A DNA stretch of 64,000 nt from Amycolatopsis sp. NBRC 101858 (GTDB lineage Bacteria > Actinomycetota > Actinomycetes > Mycobacteriales > Pseudonocardiaceae): contig NZ_BSTD01000001.1 in the NCBI RefSeq assembly GCF_030269325.1, positions 1,938,681-2,002,680 on the forward strand, read 5' to 3'. The notes under the pieces were generated by a model. The model saw only the letters and a program-made list of their open reading frames with translations. It ran no database searches and was not told where the DNA came from. This document shows positions 1 through 8,046 of the stretch, piece by piece (position 1 is the stretch's first letter; each line of letters opens with the position of its first letter). The translations under genes were made by a program, and so were the position numbers.

Positions 1-304
1 CCAAACGACCCCCGCCCCCAGACTCCACATGGCCGGGGAGTCTGCGTCATCCGTGCCCCGCAGGGAAGGAGTTCGGCGGCAGGAGACCCCGAATGCCGGA
101 TGGGTTACTACTTTGGTCTGGGTCTGAACGGAGGAATTCGTAGTTCTGCCGTCGCCGAACAACGATCCATCTGCTTATAACTCCGCCACATCACGCATCG
201 CGGCAAGCGGCCTCACCGAATCCGACTGGGGGATTCATGATCGCAATTCACACCGGCAGTGACCGGCCGGACACGAATTCACTACCTCACCCCGAGCACC
301 ACAG
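1..304. other. intergenic region upstream of surface-glycan operon
   Basis: No coding region is convincing here. Two short dyads are visible: positions 19-26 pair with 37-44 (CAGACTCC/GGAGTCTG, 10-nt loop), which looks like a terminator of a gene left of the window, and 218-223 pair with 231-236 (GAATCC/GGATTC). A TATAAC hexamer at 176-181 could be a -10 element for the downstream operon, but no good -35 lies at the right distance. Confidence 0.4.
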
Positions 305-1315
305 ATGACCGGGCCTTTCCCCGGACCGGCCCACAGTGGACTCACCGTAGTCATCCCGTGCTTCAACGAAGTCGAGAACATCGGACCGTCCTATCGGGAA
401 ATAACCAACGAACTGGGTCACTATTCACTGGAGTTGTTCTTCGTCGACGACGGGAGCGCCGACGGCACCCTGGACGAGATCCGCGCGCTCGCGGCCGCCG
501 ACCCGCGCGTGCGGTACCTGTCCTTTTCCCGGAACTTCGGTTTCGAGGCCGCTTTCTCGGCCGGCTACCGCTACGCGTCGCAACCGTGGATCCTGCACGT
601 CGACGCCGACCAGCAGTTCCCGGCCGCCGAGGCGGAGAAGCTCATCGCGGCGGCCGAACAGGGCAACGACGCGGTGTTCGGCGTCCGCACCAACCGCCAG
701 GACCCTAGGCTGCGGCGCTGGGGCACCGCGGCGTTCCACTTCTTCGGCCGTCGCGTGCTGCGCATGGAGATCCCGCCGGGGGCCACGGCGTTCCGGCTGG
801 TCCGCGCGGAACTGGCCCGCAAGATCGTCGACCTGCGGCTCGGCACGCCGTACTTCCTGGCCACGGTGCCCCTGCTGACCAGCCGGTACGCCTGCGTCCA
901 GGTGGCCCACCGGGCCCGGGAACGCGGTGAGTCCAAAGTGGGCTTCGGGTTCCTGGCGTCGCACGCCATCGAGCTCTTCGTCGGGTTCACCCGGCGGCTC
1001 ACGACGGCGGCGTCCGCGGCGGCCCTGCTGGCCGCGGGGATCGCGGTGCTCACCGGCGGGGCCGCGGCGTTCGGCGCGCTCGGCGCCGGGGTGACGACCA
1101 CGCTGCTGTTCGCGCTGCTCGCGGTGCTGCTGCTGGTGGCGTCGCTGACCGTGCGCTACCTCGTCGTGGTCGGCGCGGGGCAACCGCGGCCGCGGCAGTT
1201 CTACGTCCGGGAAGCGAACGTCGTCGTCGACGCCGAGGACCGGCTCTTCACCCCGGCGGACCCCGAGGGTCCCCGGCTCATCGATGTGCACCTGGGGAAA
1301 GGCGTTTCAGCGTGA
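305..1315 (+). CDS. polyprenyl-phosphate-type family 2 glycosyltransferase with C-terminal membrane anchor
   Basis: The 336-residue protein is a GT-A fold family 2 glycosyltransferase of the dolichyl-phosphate-mannose synthase/GtrB/ArnC class, which moves a sugar from a nucleotide donor to a membrane polyprenyl phosphate. Nucleotide and metal motifs VDDGS (47-51) and HVDADQQFP (98-106) are present, as is the RERGESKVG segment (205-213) typical of this class. Two hydrophobic helices at about 234-258 and 262-283 should anchor it, with a soluble tail after them. It is the first gene of a five-gene operon; its TGA overlaps the GTG of the next gene (GTGA). The actual sugar is unknown. The ATG at 305 is the first start that keeps the whole N-terminal beta strand (LTVVIPCFNE). 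Confidence 0.88.
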   Translation: MTGPFPGPAHSGLTVVIPCFNEVENIGPSYREITNELGHYSLELFFVDDGSADGTLDEIRALAAADPRVRYLSFSRNFGFEAAFSAGYRYASQPWILHVDADQQFPAAEAEKLIAAAEQGNDAVFGVRTNRQDPRLRRWGTAAFHFFGRRVLRMEIPPGATAFRLVRAELARKIVDLRLGTPYFLATVPLLTSRYACVQVAHRARERGESKVGFGFLASHAIELFVGFTRRLTTAASAAALLAAGIAVLTGGAAAFGALGAGVTTTLLFALLAVLLLVASLTVRYLVVVGAGQPRPRQFYVREANVVVDAEDRLFTPADPEGPRLIDVHLGKGVSA

Positions 1316-2553
1316 CGAGTTCGAAGAAGGCCCCCGCGAGAACCCTGGTGATCCTGGGGGGCGCGGACGGTTCGGTCAGCACCTACGAGCGGGCGCGGGA
1401 GCTCGGGTTCCGGACGATCTGCGTGGACGTCCGGCCCACCGCGCCGGCGGTGGCCGTCGCCGACGAGTTCCTGCGGGTGAGCGTCCGGGCGCCGGAGCAG
1501 ATCGCGGCGGCGCTCGACGGCCGTCGCGACCTCGCCGGCGTGCTGTGCCCGGCCAGCGACGTCGGCCTGCCCGCACTGGCGTGGCTCACCCGGCACTGGG
1601 GGATGCCGGACCCGCTGCCCGAGTACGCGGTCCGCGCGTCGACCGACAAGCCGGTCTTCCGCGCGCTCTGCGACCACCTCGGACTGCCGAGCTACCGCAG
1701 CGTCGGCGGCCGTCCCGGTCCGGAGCTGATCCACGCCGCCCAGCAGCTGCGGTTCCCCGCGCTGGTCAAGCCGGTCGACTCCTCCGGCAGCCGCGGCGTC
1801 GTCTCCTGCGCGGGCCCGGGCCGGCTGGCCAAGGCGTTCACCGAGTCGCTCGCGTTCTCGCCCTCCGGACGGCTGGTCGTCGAAGAGCACCTCGACGGCT
1901 CGCACTTCACCATCGAGGCGCTGGTCGTCGACGGCCGGATCGTGTTCCACGCCGTGACCGAACGCGTGCTCACGCCGCCGCCGTTCTTCGTGACGTCGTC
2001 GCACCTGCTGCCCGCCGAGCTGCCCGCCGACGTCGAGCTGAGCCTGATCGGCGCGCTCGACCTGATCTGCACCGAGCTCGGCTACCGCACCGGCCCGCTC
2101 ACCCTCGACGCCGTGCTCGGCCGGGACGGGCAGCTGTACCTCATCGAGATGGGTGCCCGGATGGGCGGCAACGGGCTCGCGGAAGCGATCGCGCACTGCC
2201 ACGGCGCCGACCTGATCGCCGCCGGGATCGCCGCCGCCACCGGCGACGAGGTCCGGCTGGACCTGCACGAACCGCGGCCGACGCTCGTGCACATCCTGGC
2301 GTCCGACCGCGGCGGTCACCTGTCCCGGGTGGACGGTGCCGACGACGTCCGCGCCCTGCCCGGGGTCGTCGGGCTGCACCTGTTCGCCGAGGAAGGGTCG
2401 TTCGTCCGGCCGTACGAGCAGGCGGGGCACAAGCTGGGGTACGTCGTGCTCACCGCCGGTTCGGTGCCCGAACTGCTCACCGCGGAGAACGCCGTCCGGG
2501 GCACGCTCAAGTTCCTGCTCAGCGAACAGGACATGGCGGTACCCCTGCCGTGA
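1312..2553 (+). CDS. ATP-grasp ligase (CarB/PurK-like), surface-glycan operon
   Basis: A 413-residue ATP-grasp enzyme. Such proteins activate a carboxylate with ATP and join it to an amine or other nucleophile. An N-terminal Rossmann-like domain (VILGGADGS, 13-21) is followed by the ATP-grasp domain: KPVDSSGSRGV (153-163) for ATP binding, VVEEHLDG (189-196), and the metal-binding IEMGARMGGNG (278-288). The substrate cannot be read from sequence. It is coupled on both sides by 4-nt GTGA overlaps to the glycosyltransferase and the flippase, so it probably adds an acyl, amino-acid or similar group to a lipid-linked sugar, or makes a precursor for it (inference). A stand-alone CarB role is unlikely because the length and context do not fit. 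Confidence 0.85.
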   Translation: MTSSKKAPARTLVILGGADGSVSTYERARELGFRTICVDVRPTAPAVAVADEFLRVSVRAPEQIAAALDGRRDLAGVLCPASDVGLPALAWLTRHWGMPDPLPEYAVRASTDKPVFRALCDHLGLPSYRSVGGRPGPELIHAAQQLRFPALVKPVDSSGSRGVVSCAGPGRLAKAFTESLAFSPSGRLVVEEHLDGSHFTIEALVVDGRIVFHAVTERVLTPPPFFVTSSHLLPAELPADVELSLIGALDLICTELGYRTGPLTLDAVLGRDGQLYLIEMGARMGGNGLAEAIAHCHGADLIAAGIAAATGDEVRLDLHEPRPTLVHILASDRGGHLSRVDGADDVRALPGVVGLHLFAEEGSFVRPYEQAGHKLGYVVLTAGSVPELLTAENAVRGTLKFLLSEQDMAVPLP

Positions 2554-3803
2554 CGGGCTCCTCGGCCATCGCCGCGCCGTCGGACACCGCGCCGCCGCGG
2601 CCGGCGGTGGTGGTGCGGCTGCTCGCCGGCCGGGGCGTGTTCCGCCTGTCCGTCCAGCTGATGGGGCTGGTGCTGATCACCGCGTGGGGCGCCCGGGACT
2701 ACGGGCGCTTCGCCAACGCGCTCGGCTTGATGACCTGGCTGAACTTCGTGCCGGCCGCGGCGGAGAAGTCCGCGCTCAAGGCCCTGCCCCGGCTGCGGCT
2801 GACCCGCGACGCCGTCGCCGCGCTCGCGGTCCGGCTCGCCGCGGCGCCGGTGCTGGCGGTGCTGGCCGCGACGGCCGTCACGCTGGTGGTGGCCCCGCGC
2901 TCGGACGCGGCGCTGTACCTGACGGCGGCGGCCTGGTCGATCTCCGGCGGGCTGCTGATGACGGTGTCCGGGCTGCACCGGTTGCGCGGGAGGTCCACTT
3001 TGGACGCGTTGGCGTTCACCGCGGGCTCGGTCGTCGTCGGCGTCGTCACGTGCGTGACGTGGGCGGTGCGCTGGCCGCCGGAGACGCACCTCGCGCTGCT
3101 GCTCGGCGGGATCCTGGTGCTCCTCGGCGCTTCGGTGCTGCTGCTGCCGAAGCCGTGGCTGAGCGGCAGTGGCGTGCCGGGGCACCGGCTGCTGCCCGCG
3201 TTCGGCCGCAGCACCGTCCTGCTCGGCCTCACCGAACTGCTCGACGTCATCTCGACGTCGGTGGTGTTCGCCGTGCTCGCGCTGTCCGGGCGGACCACCG
3301 ACAGCGGCCCGTTCTACCTGGCGTTGCTGGTGTCGAGTGCGTTCTGTTCGCTGCTGTACTACCAGCTCAAGCTCCACCAGCCGGCGGCGTCGCGGCGGCT
3401 GCGCGGCACGGGTGCGGCGGCCGGGCGGGCGCGGGCGGTTTCGCTGCTGCGGCTGGTCGAGCGGGCCGGGATCGCCGTGGTCGTCCTGCTCGGCGCGGGT
3501 CTCGCCATCCCCGGGACCCGCGCCGCGCTCACGGCCGGAGACGCCTACGTCGTCCTCGGGGTGCTCGTGGCCGTCGAGACGGCGCTGTACGCGACCGGGC
3601 TGTACGCGGGCTTCCTCATCGAAAACACCAACAGCAAGGTGCTGACGCTGACGTCGGGCACCGCCGTCGTCTCACTGGTGGCCACCGCCGTCGCCGCGGC
3701 GCTGCTGGTCCCCGCCCTCGGGCCGGTGGGCGGGTTCGCCGCGCTCGTCCTCGCCCTCGCCGTGAAGGCCGCCGTGCTGCGGCGCCTGGTCCGCCGGCAC
3801 TGA
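2550..3803 (+). CDS. polysaccharide flippase (Wzx/MATE-like, MOP superfamily)
   Basis: A 417-residue integral membrane protein with about 12 hydrophobic helices, resembling Wzx-type oligosaccharide flippases that move lipid-linked sugars across the cytoplasmic membrane. The start is the GTG at 2550, overlapping the previous TGA; this removes a long out-of-frame-looking extension and puts the first membrane helix (about residues 30-50) near the N-terminus. A 20-nt gap carrying a purine-rich ribosome site (GGGAGAAAA at 3812-3820) separates it from the carbamoyltransferase. Its place between glycosyltransferase, ATP-grasp and carbamoyltransferase genes suggests it exports the product they build. 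A second flippase gene lies at 40871-42187 in another glycan locus. Confidence 0.8.
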   Translation: MTGSSAIAAPSDTAPPRPAVVVRLLAGRGVFRLSVQLMGLVLITAWGARDYGRFANALGLMTWLNFVPAAAEKSALKALPRLRLTRDAVAALAVRLAAAPVLAVLAATAVTLVVAPRSDAALYLTAAAWSISGGLLMTVSGLHRLRGRSTLDALAFTAGSVVVGVVTCVTWAVRWPPETHLALLLGGILVLLGASVLLLPKPWLSGSGVPGHRLLPAFGRSTVLLGLTELLDVISTSVVFAVLALSGRTTDSGPFYLALLVSSAFCSLLYYQLKLHQPAASRRLRGTGAAAGRARAVSLLRLVERAGIAVVVLLGAGLAIPGTRAALTAGDAYVVLGVLVAVETALYATGLYAGFLIENTNSKVLTLTSGTAVVSLVATAVAAALLVPALGPVGGFAALVLALAVKAAVLRRLVRRH

Positions 3804-3823
3804 AACCCACTGGGAGAAAAGTC

Positions 3824-5623
3824 ATGTACGTACTGGGCATCAGCAGGGTCCACGACTCGGCCGCGGCACTCGTGCGCGACGGCGAGATCATCGCCTTCGC
3901 CGAAGAAGAACGCTTCACGCGCGTCAAGCACGACGGCGGCTTCCCCGCCGAGGCCATCAAGTTCTGCCTGGAGCGGGCCGGGATCACCCTCGCCGACGTC
4001 GACCACGTCGCGTACTACTGGCAGCGCTGGAAGGAGGGCATCCACGCGGCCAAGGTGTTCGCGCGGTACTTCCCCGGCACGCTGGACGTCTTCCGCAACG
4101 CCAACGGCGACGACGGCGGCAAGTCGGCGGGCATGGTCGACACCTTCCGGACCGGCGGGGGCAAGGGCAGCGACGACTACCACGTCGGCGGCGCGGTCCT
4201 CGCCCACATCAAGCGGTCCTTCACCCTCGAGAAGGACGTCAAGGAAGCCGCCGGCTGGACCGGGCCGACGAAGTTCAAGACGCACCTCGTCGACCACCAC
4301 CGTGCGCACGCGGCCAGCGGCTACTTCATCTCGCCGTGGGACGAGTCGGCGGTGCTCACCTTCGACGGCATCGGCAGCGACGGCACGGCGACCTACCTCG
4401 CGCACGGCCGCGGGAACAAGATCGCCGACCTGCGGCGGATCAAGTTCCCGCACTCGCTCGGCGCGATGTACGCCGGCGTCACCGGCTACCTCGGCTTCTA
4501 CCCGACCCACGACGAAGGCAAGATCATGGGCCTCGCGCCGCTGGGCGAGGACACCTACGTCGACGCGTTCAAGCAGCTGATCCACCTCGACGACGACGGC
4601 GGGTTCGAGCTGGACCTGAGCTGGTTCGGCCACCACCGCACCGGCAAGCACGTGCTGGCGAAGAAGTTCACCGACACCTTCGGCCCGGCACGCCCGAAGA
4701 CCCGCGTCACGGCTTCGAACCCCGTTCCCCAGCACTACTGCGACATCGCGTACGCCCTGCAGGTGACGCTCGAAGAGGCGGGTCTGCACCTGGCGCGATG
4801 GCTCCAGCGCGAGACCGGCTCGAAGCGGCTGTGCGTCGCCGGCGGGGTCGCGCTGAACAGCGTCATGAACGGGCGGATCCTGCTGGAGACGCCGTTCGAG
4901 GACTTCTTCGCCCAGCCCGCGGCGGCCGACGACGGCTGTGCGCTCGGCGCAGCTCTGGACGTGTCGGTCGCCAAGTACGGCAAGCCGCGCCCGCGCGAGG
5001 GCTACACCTACACCGGCCCCGACTACACCGAGGCCGAGATGGAGCTGGCCCTGCAGGACGCCGGCGTCGAGTACCACCGGGTCGACGACATCGCCGCCCA
5101 CACCGCGGCCAAGATCGCCGACGGCAAGATCGTCGGCTGGGTGCAGGGCCGGATGGAGTGCGGGCCGCGGGCGCTCGGCAACCGGTCGCTCGTCGCCGAC
5201 CCGCGCGACCCCGAGTCGAAGACGCGGATGAACGAGAAGGTGAAGCACCGCGAGGCGTTCCGGCCGTTCGCGCCGTCGTGCCTCGAGGAGCGGGCGGGCG
5301 AGTACTTCGTCAGCGACTACCCGTCACCGGTCATGCTGCTGGTGTTCGACGTCCTGCCGGACAAGCGCGCCGAGGTCCCGGCGATCACGCACGTCGACGG
5401 CACCGCGCGGGTGCAGACTGTGAGCCGTGCGGACAACCCGCTGTACTACCGGATGATCGCCGAGTTCGAGAAGCTGACCGGGGTGCCGATGGTCGTCAAC
5501 ACCTCGTTCAACGACAACAACGAGCCGATCGTGGCCAGCCCGGCCGACGCGATCGCGTGCTACCTGAAGACCGACGTCGACGCGCTGGCCCTCGGACCGT
5601 TCTGGGTGGAGAAGGAACTGTGA
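3824..5623 (+). CDS. O-carbamoyltransferase, NodU/CmcH family
   Basis: A 599-residue carbamoyltransferase, the usual length for NodU/CmcH/TobZ enzymes, which transfer a carbamoyl group from carbamoyl phosphate via carbamoyl-AMP to a hydroxyl on a sugar or antibiotic. The N-terminal Kae1-like domain has the metal-binding HHRAH motif (158-162) and a FDGIGSDG phosphate loop just after it; the C-terminal domain carries GRMECGPRALGNRS (about 441-454), FRPFAPS and VNTSFN (about 558). The ATG at 3824 follows a good ribosome site. Its TGA overlaps the next GTG. There is no antibiotic cluster nearby, and the operon encodes a polyprenyl glycosyltransferase and a flippase, so the acceptor is most likely a cell-envelope sugar (inference). 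Confidence 0.9.
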   Translation: MYVLGISRVHDSAAALVRDGEIIAFAEEERFTRVKHDGGFPAEAIKFCLERAGITLADVDHVAYYWQRWKEGIHAAKVFARYFPGTLDVFRNANGDDGGKSAGMVDTFRTGGGKGSDDYHVGGAVLAHIKRSFTLEKDVKEAAGWTGPTKFKTHLVDHHRAHAASGYFISPWDESAVLTFDGIGSDGTATYLAHGRGNKIADLRRIKFPHSLGAMYAGVTGYLGFYPTHDEGKIMGLAPLGEDTYVDAFKQLIHLDDDGGFELDLSWFGHHRTGKHVLAKKFTDTFGPARPKTRVTASNPVPQHYCDIAYALQVTLEEAGLHLARWLQRETGSKRLCVAGGVALNSVMNGRILLETPFEDFFAQPAAADDGCALGAALDVSVAKYGKPRPREGYTYTGPDYTEAEMELALQDAGVEYHRVDDIAAHTAAKIADGKIVGWVQGRMECGPRALGNRSLVADPRDPESKTRMNEKVKHREAFRPFAPSCLEERAGEYFVSDYPSPVMLLVFDVLPDKRAEVPAITHVDGTARVQTVSRADNPLYYRMIAEFEKLTGVPMVVNTSFNDNNEPIVASPADAIACYLKTDVDALALGPFWVEKEL

Positions 5624-6318
5624 CGCTCTTGGAATCGCCGGGCCTGGTCGCCGCGCTGTACCGGCGGCGGCAGTGGCTGTGGCTGGTGGCCGCCGTGCCG
5701 GCCGTGGTCACGACACTGCTGATCATGGTGGTGCTGCCGCCGGACCAGACGCTGGACAACGTCGGCGACTGGGCGTTCAAGCTGTGCCCGTTCGTCTTCG
5801 CGGTGCTGACGGTTTCGCTGTTCCCGCGCGGCCGCTTCGGGCCGGCGTTGCTCGTGTTCGCCGTGTTCGTCTACATGTCCTATTTGGACACCGAACTGGT
5901 GATGCGGGTACAGGGCTTCGCGCGCTCCCCCGACCAGGACTTCCAGCCGGTGTACCAGTTCGAGCTGTTCGTGACGACGTTCATCGTGCTGTTCGCGCTG
6001 CTGGCCTACCGCCTCGGCGGCGGCCGGACGGCGAACGTGCTGAAGGTCGGGATCGCGTCGATCCTGGTGGTCATCTCGGGCGTGAACGACCTGACGTTCT
6101 GGGCGCTCAACGACGTCTGGGCGGCGGGCACGAAGCCGACGGAGCTGAAGTGGGCGTCGCACATGATCGTGTTCCTCGGCGGGCCGCCGAGCGTGCCGGC
6201 CGCGGTGGCGTTCATGGCCGTGCACCTGGTGCTGGCCGCGATCGTGGTCGCGCTCCCGGTGGGCCGCTGGGTGAACCGCGCGCTCAGAGTCCGCGATTCA
6301 CACCCTGGAGCTTCGTGA
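5620..6318 (+). CDS. six-helix membrane protein of unknown function, glycan operon
   Basis: A 232-residue protein starting at the GTG that overlaps the stop of the carbamoyltransferase gene. I count six hydrophobic segments (roughly residues 18-40, 52-68, 74-94, 112-132, 142-165, 190-212) joined by short loops; charged residues such as the DTEL stretch after helix 3 and GVNDLTFWALND in helix 5 could be functional. I do not recognise the family. Tight coupling to the carbamoyltransferase suggests it is part of the same glycan-modifying pathway, perhaps presenting or transporting the acceptor. The 3' end overlaps the convergent TIGR03085 gene by 35 nt, so no terminator separates them. Confidence 0.75.
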   Translation: MTLLESPGLVAALYRRRQWLWLVAAVPAVVTTLLIMVVLPPDQTLDNVGDWAFKLCPFVFAVLTVSLFPRGRFGPALLVFAVFVYMSYLDTELVMRVQGFARSPDQDFQPVYQFELFVTTFIVLFALLAYRLGGGRTANVLKVGIASILVVISGVNDLTFWALNDVWAAGTKPTELKWASHMIVFLGGPPSVPAAVAFMAVHLVLAAIVVALPVGRWVNRALRVRDSHPGAS

Positions 6319-6910
6319 CGGCGGCCGCGTCGCCTTCGAACTCGAGGCGGACGGCGTCGCGGCCGAACACGAAGAGCAGCAGGTCGATCGGATCACCGAC
6401 GACGGTGACGGGATCGGGCCCGGTCTTGACGGCGGCTTCCTGCCCGGTACGGGTCCGCAACGTCACCCCGACCGGTGCCTTGCGCAGGTTGAGCTTGGCG
6501 GCCTGTTTCGCCGACTTCCAGGCGGCGGCGTCCCGGGTGCCGTCGGCGGGCCGCGGCTCCCAGCCCTCCTGCGCGCGCCGGACGTCTTCGTGGTGGACGA
6601 GGAACTCGGCGGTGTTGGTCAGCTCGTCGAGCGGGCCGATCGCGGTGGGCCAGAACTTCGACGGGCCCTGCCGGACCTGCTCGACCAGGGCGGCCCACGG
6701 CTTGGCGGCGTAGCGGTCCTGCACCTTCTTCGTGTACCCGGCGAGCGCGGGCACCATGATCCCGGGCGCGGCGTCCGGCCGGTGCTCCCGCACGACGAGG
6801 TGCGCGGCGAGGTCCCGCGTCGTCCAGCCGTCGCACAGTGTGGCCGCGTCGGGCCCGAGGTCCTGGAAGAGCGAGCTCAACGCCCGGCGTTCGTCAGCAG
6901 CGACACCCAT
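6284..6910 (-). CDS. TIGR03085-type metal-binding protein (DinB/mycothiol maleylpyruvate isomerase-like)
   Basis: A 208-residue protein with the four-helix DinB-like fold signature of actinobacterial TIGR03085 proteins: LCDGWTTRDLAAHLVVREHRP near the N-terminus (H37, H43 as likely metal ligands) and EFLVHHEDVRRA in the middle. Relatives include mycothiol-dependent isomerases and transferases; the actual reaction is unknown. The start was set at the ATG of MGVAADERR (6910) rather than the longer frame because family members begin here and the longer form would run into the divergent promoter region. It overlaps the convergent membrane-protein gene by 35 nt and is divergent from the old-yellow-enzyme gene, with 74 nt between starts. 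Confidence 0.82.
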   Translation of the reverse strand: MGVAADERRALSSLFQDLGPDAATLCDGWTTRDLAAHLVVREHRPDAAPGIMVPALAGYTKKVQDRYAAKPWAALVEQVRQGPSKFWPTAIGPLDELTNTAEFLVHHEDVRRAQEGWEPRPADGTRDAAAWKSAKQAAKLNLRKAPVGVTLRTRTGQEAAVKTGPDPVTVVGDPIDLLLFVFGRDAVRLEFEGDAAAVTKLQGVNRGL

Positions 6911-6984
6911 GTGGTCGACGTTACTCGCCGGTACCCGCTCCTGGCGACGGGAAGAGACGCCGGGCACGTGTCGTTGATCCGGAG

Positions 6985-8046
6985 GTGAGCCGACTCTTCA
7001 GCCCGATCACCGTCCGCGGCCTGACCCTGCCCAACCGCGCGTGGGTGTCGCCGATGTGCCAGTACTCCGCGACCGACGGCGTCCCGGACGACTGGCACCT
7101 CGTCCACCTGGGCCAGTTCGCCACCGGCGGCGCGGGTCTCGTCATGACCGAAGCGACCGCCGCCGTCCCCGAAGGGCGGATCAGCCCGCAGGACACCGGC
7201 ATCTGGAACGACACCCAGGCCGAGGCGTGGCGGCGGATCGCCGCCTTCGTGCGCCGCCAGGGCACCGCCATCGGCATGCAGCTGGGCCACGCCGGCCGCA
7301 AGGGCTCGGCGCAGCGGCCGTGGGAAGGCAGCGGCAGCGTGCCCGCGTCCGAAGGCGGCTGGCAGAGCGTCGGGGCCGACGCGCAGCCCTTCGGCGCCTA
7401 CGCCCCCGCCCGGCCGCTGACCACCGACGAGGTCAGCGCCCTTCCCGAGGCGTTCGCCGAGGCCGCCCGCCGCGCCGTCGGTGCCGGGTTCGACCTGCTC
7501 GAACTGCACTTCGCGCACGGCTACCTCGTGCACCAGTTCCTCTCGCCGCTGTCGAACACCCGCACCGACCGCTACGGCGGTGACTTCGACGGCCGCACCC
7601 GCCTGGCGCTGGAGATCGCCGACGCCGTCCGCGCCACGACCGACGTCCCGCTGTTCGCCCGGCTGTCGGCCACCGACTGGACCGACGACGGCTGGACGCT
7701 CGACGAGTCCGTCCGGCTCGCGAAGCTGCTCGCCGAGCGCGGGATCGACCTGATCGACACCTCGAGCGGCGGCAACGTCCCGAACCCGGACATCCCGGTC
7801 GGCCCGGGCTACCAGGTCCCGTTCGCCGAGCGGATCCGCACCGAAACCGGCCTCCCGACCGGCGCGGTCGGCATGATCACCAACCCGCAGCAGGCGGAGG
7901 ACATCATCGCCGACGGCGAAGCGGACGCCGTCTTCCTGGCCCGGGCCCTGCTCCGCGACCCGCACTGGCCGCTCCGGGCGGCGAACACCCTCGGCGCGGA
8001 CGTGCGCTGGCCGGACCAGTACGCCCGCGCCAAGTCCTGGCACTAG
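6985..8046 (+). CDS. NADH:flavin oxidoreductase, old yellow enzyme family (YqjM/XenA type)
   Basis: A 353-residue FMN-dependent ene-reductase. It begins VSRLFSPITVRGLTLPNR and has SPMCQYSA (23-30), the cysteine-containing strand that marks the YqjM/thermophilic-like subclass, then QLGHAGRKG, HFAHGYLVHQFLSP with the active-site HxxH-type pair, RLSATDW and a C-terminal phosphate-binding segment ending FLARALLRDPHW. The GTG start at 6985 sits within its own GGAGG, so a normal Shine-Dalgarno cannot precede it; the mRNA may be leaderless. Its stop TAG shares the palindrome CTAG (8043-8046) with the stop of the convergent glutamate decarboxylase gene. Physiological substrate unknown; these enzymes reduce electrophilic alkenes and nitro compounds. 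Confidence 0.9.
   Translation: MSRLFSPITVRGLTLPNRAWVSPMCQYSATDGVPDDWHLVHLGQFATGGAGLVMTEATAAVPEGRISPQDTGIWNDTQAEAWRRIAAFVRRQGTAIGMQLGHAGRKGSAQRPWEGSGSVPASEGGWQSVGADAQPFGAYAPARPLTTDEVSALPEAFAEAARRAVGAGFDLLELHFAHGYLVHQFLSPLSNTRTDRYGGDFDGRTRLALEIADAVRATTDVPLFARLSATDWTDDGWTLDESVRLAKLLAERGIDLIDTSSGGNVPNPDIPVGPGYQVPFAERIRTETGLPTGAVGMITNPQQAEDIIADGEADAVFLARALLRDPHWPLRAANTLGADVRWPDQYARAKSWH

Noticed and set aside
305..6318. Antibiotic biosynthetic cluster around the carbamoyltransferase
   Set aside because: No polyketide, peptide, aminoglycoside or tailoring genes are present within the window; only envelope-type genes surround it.
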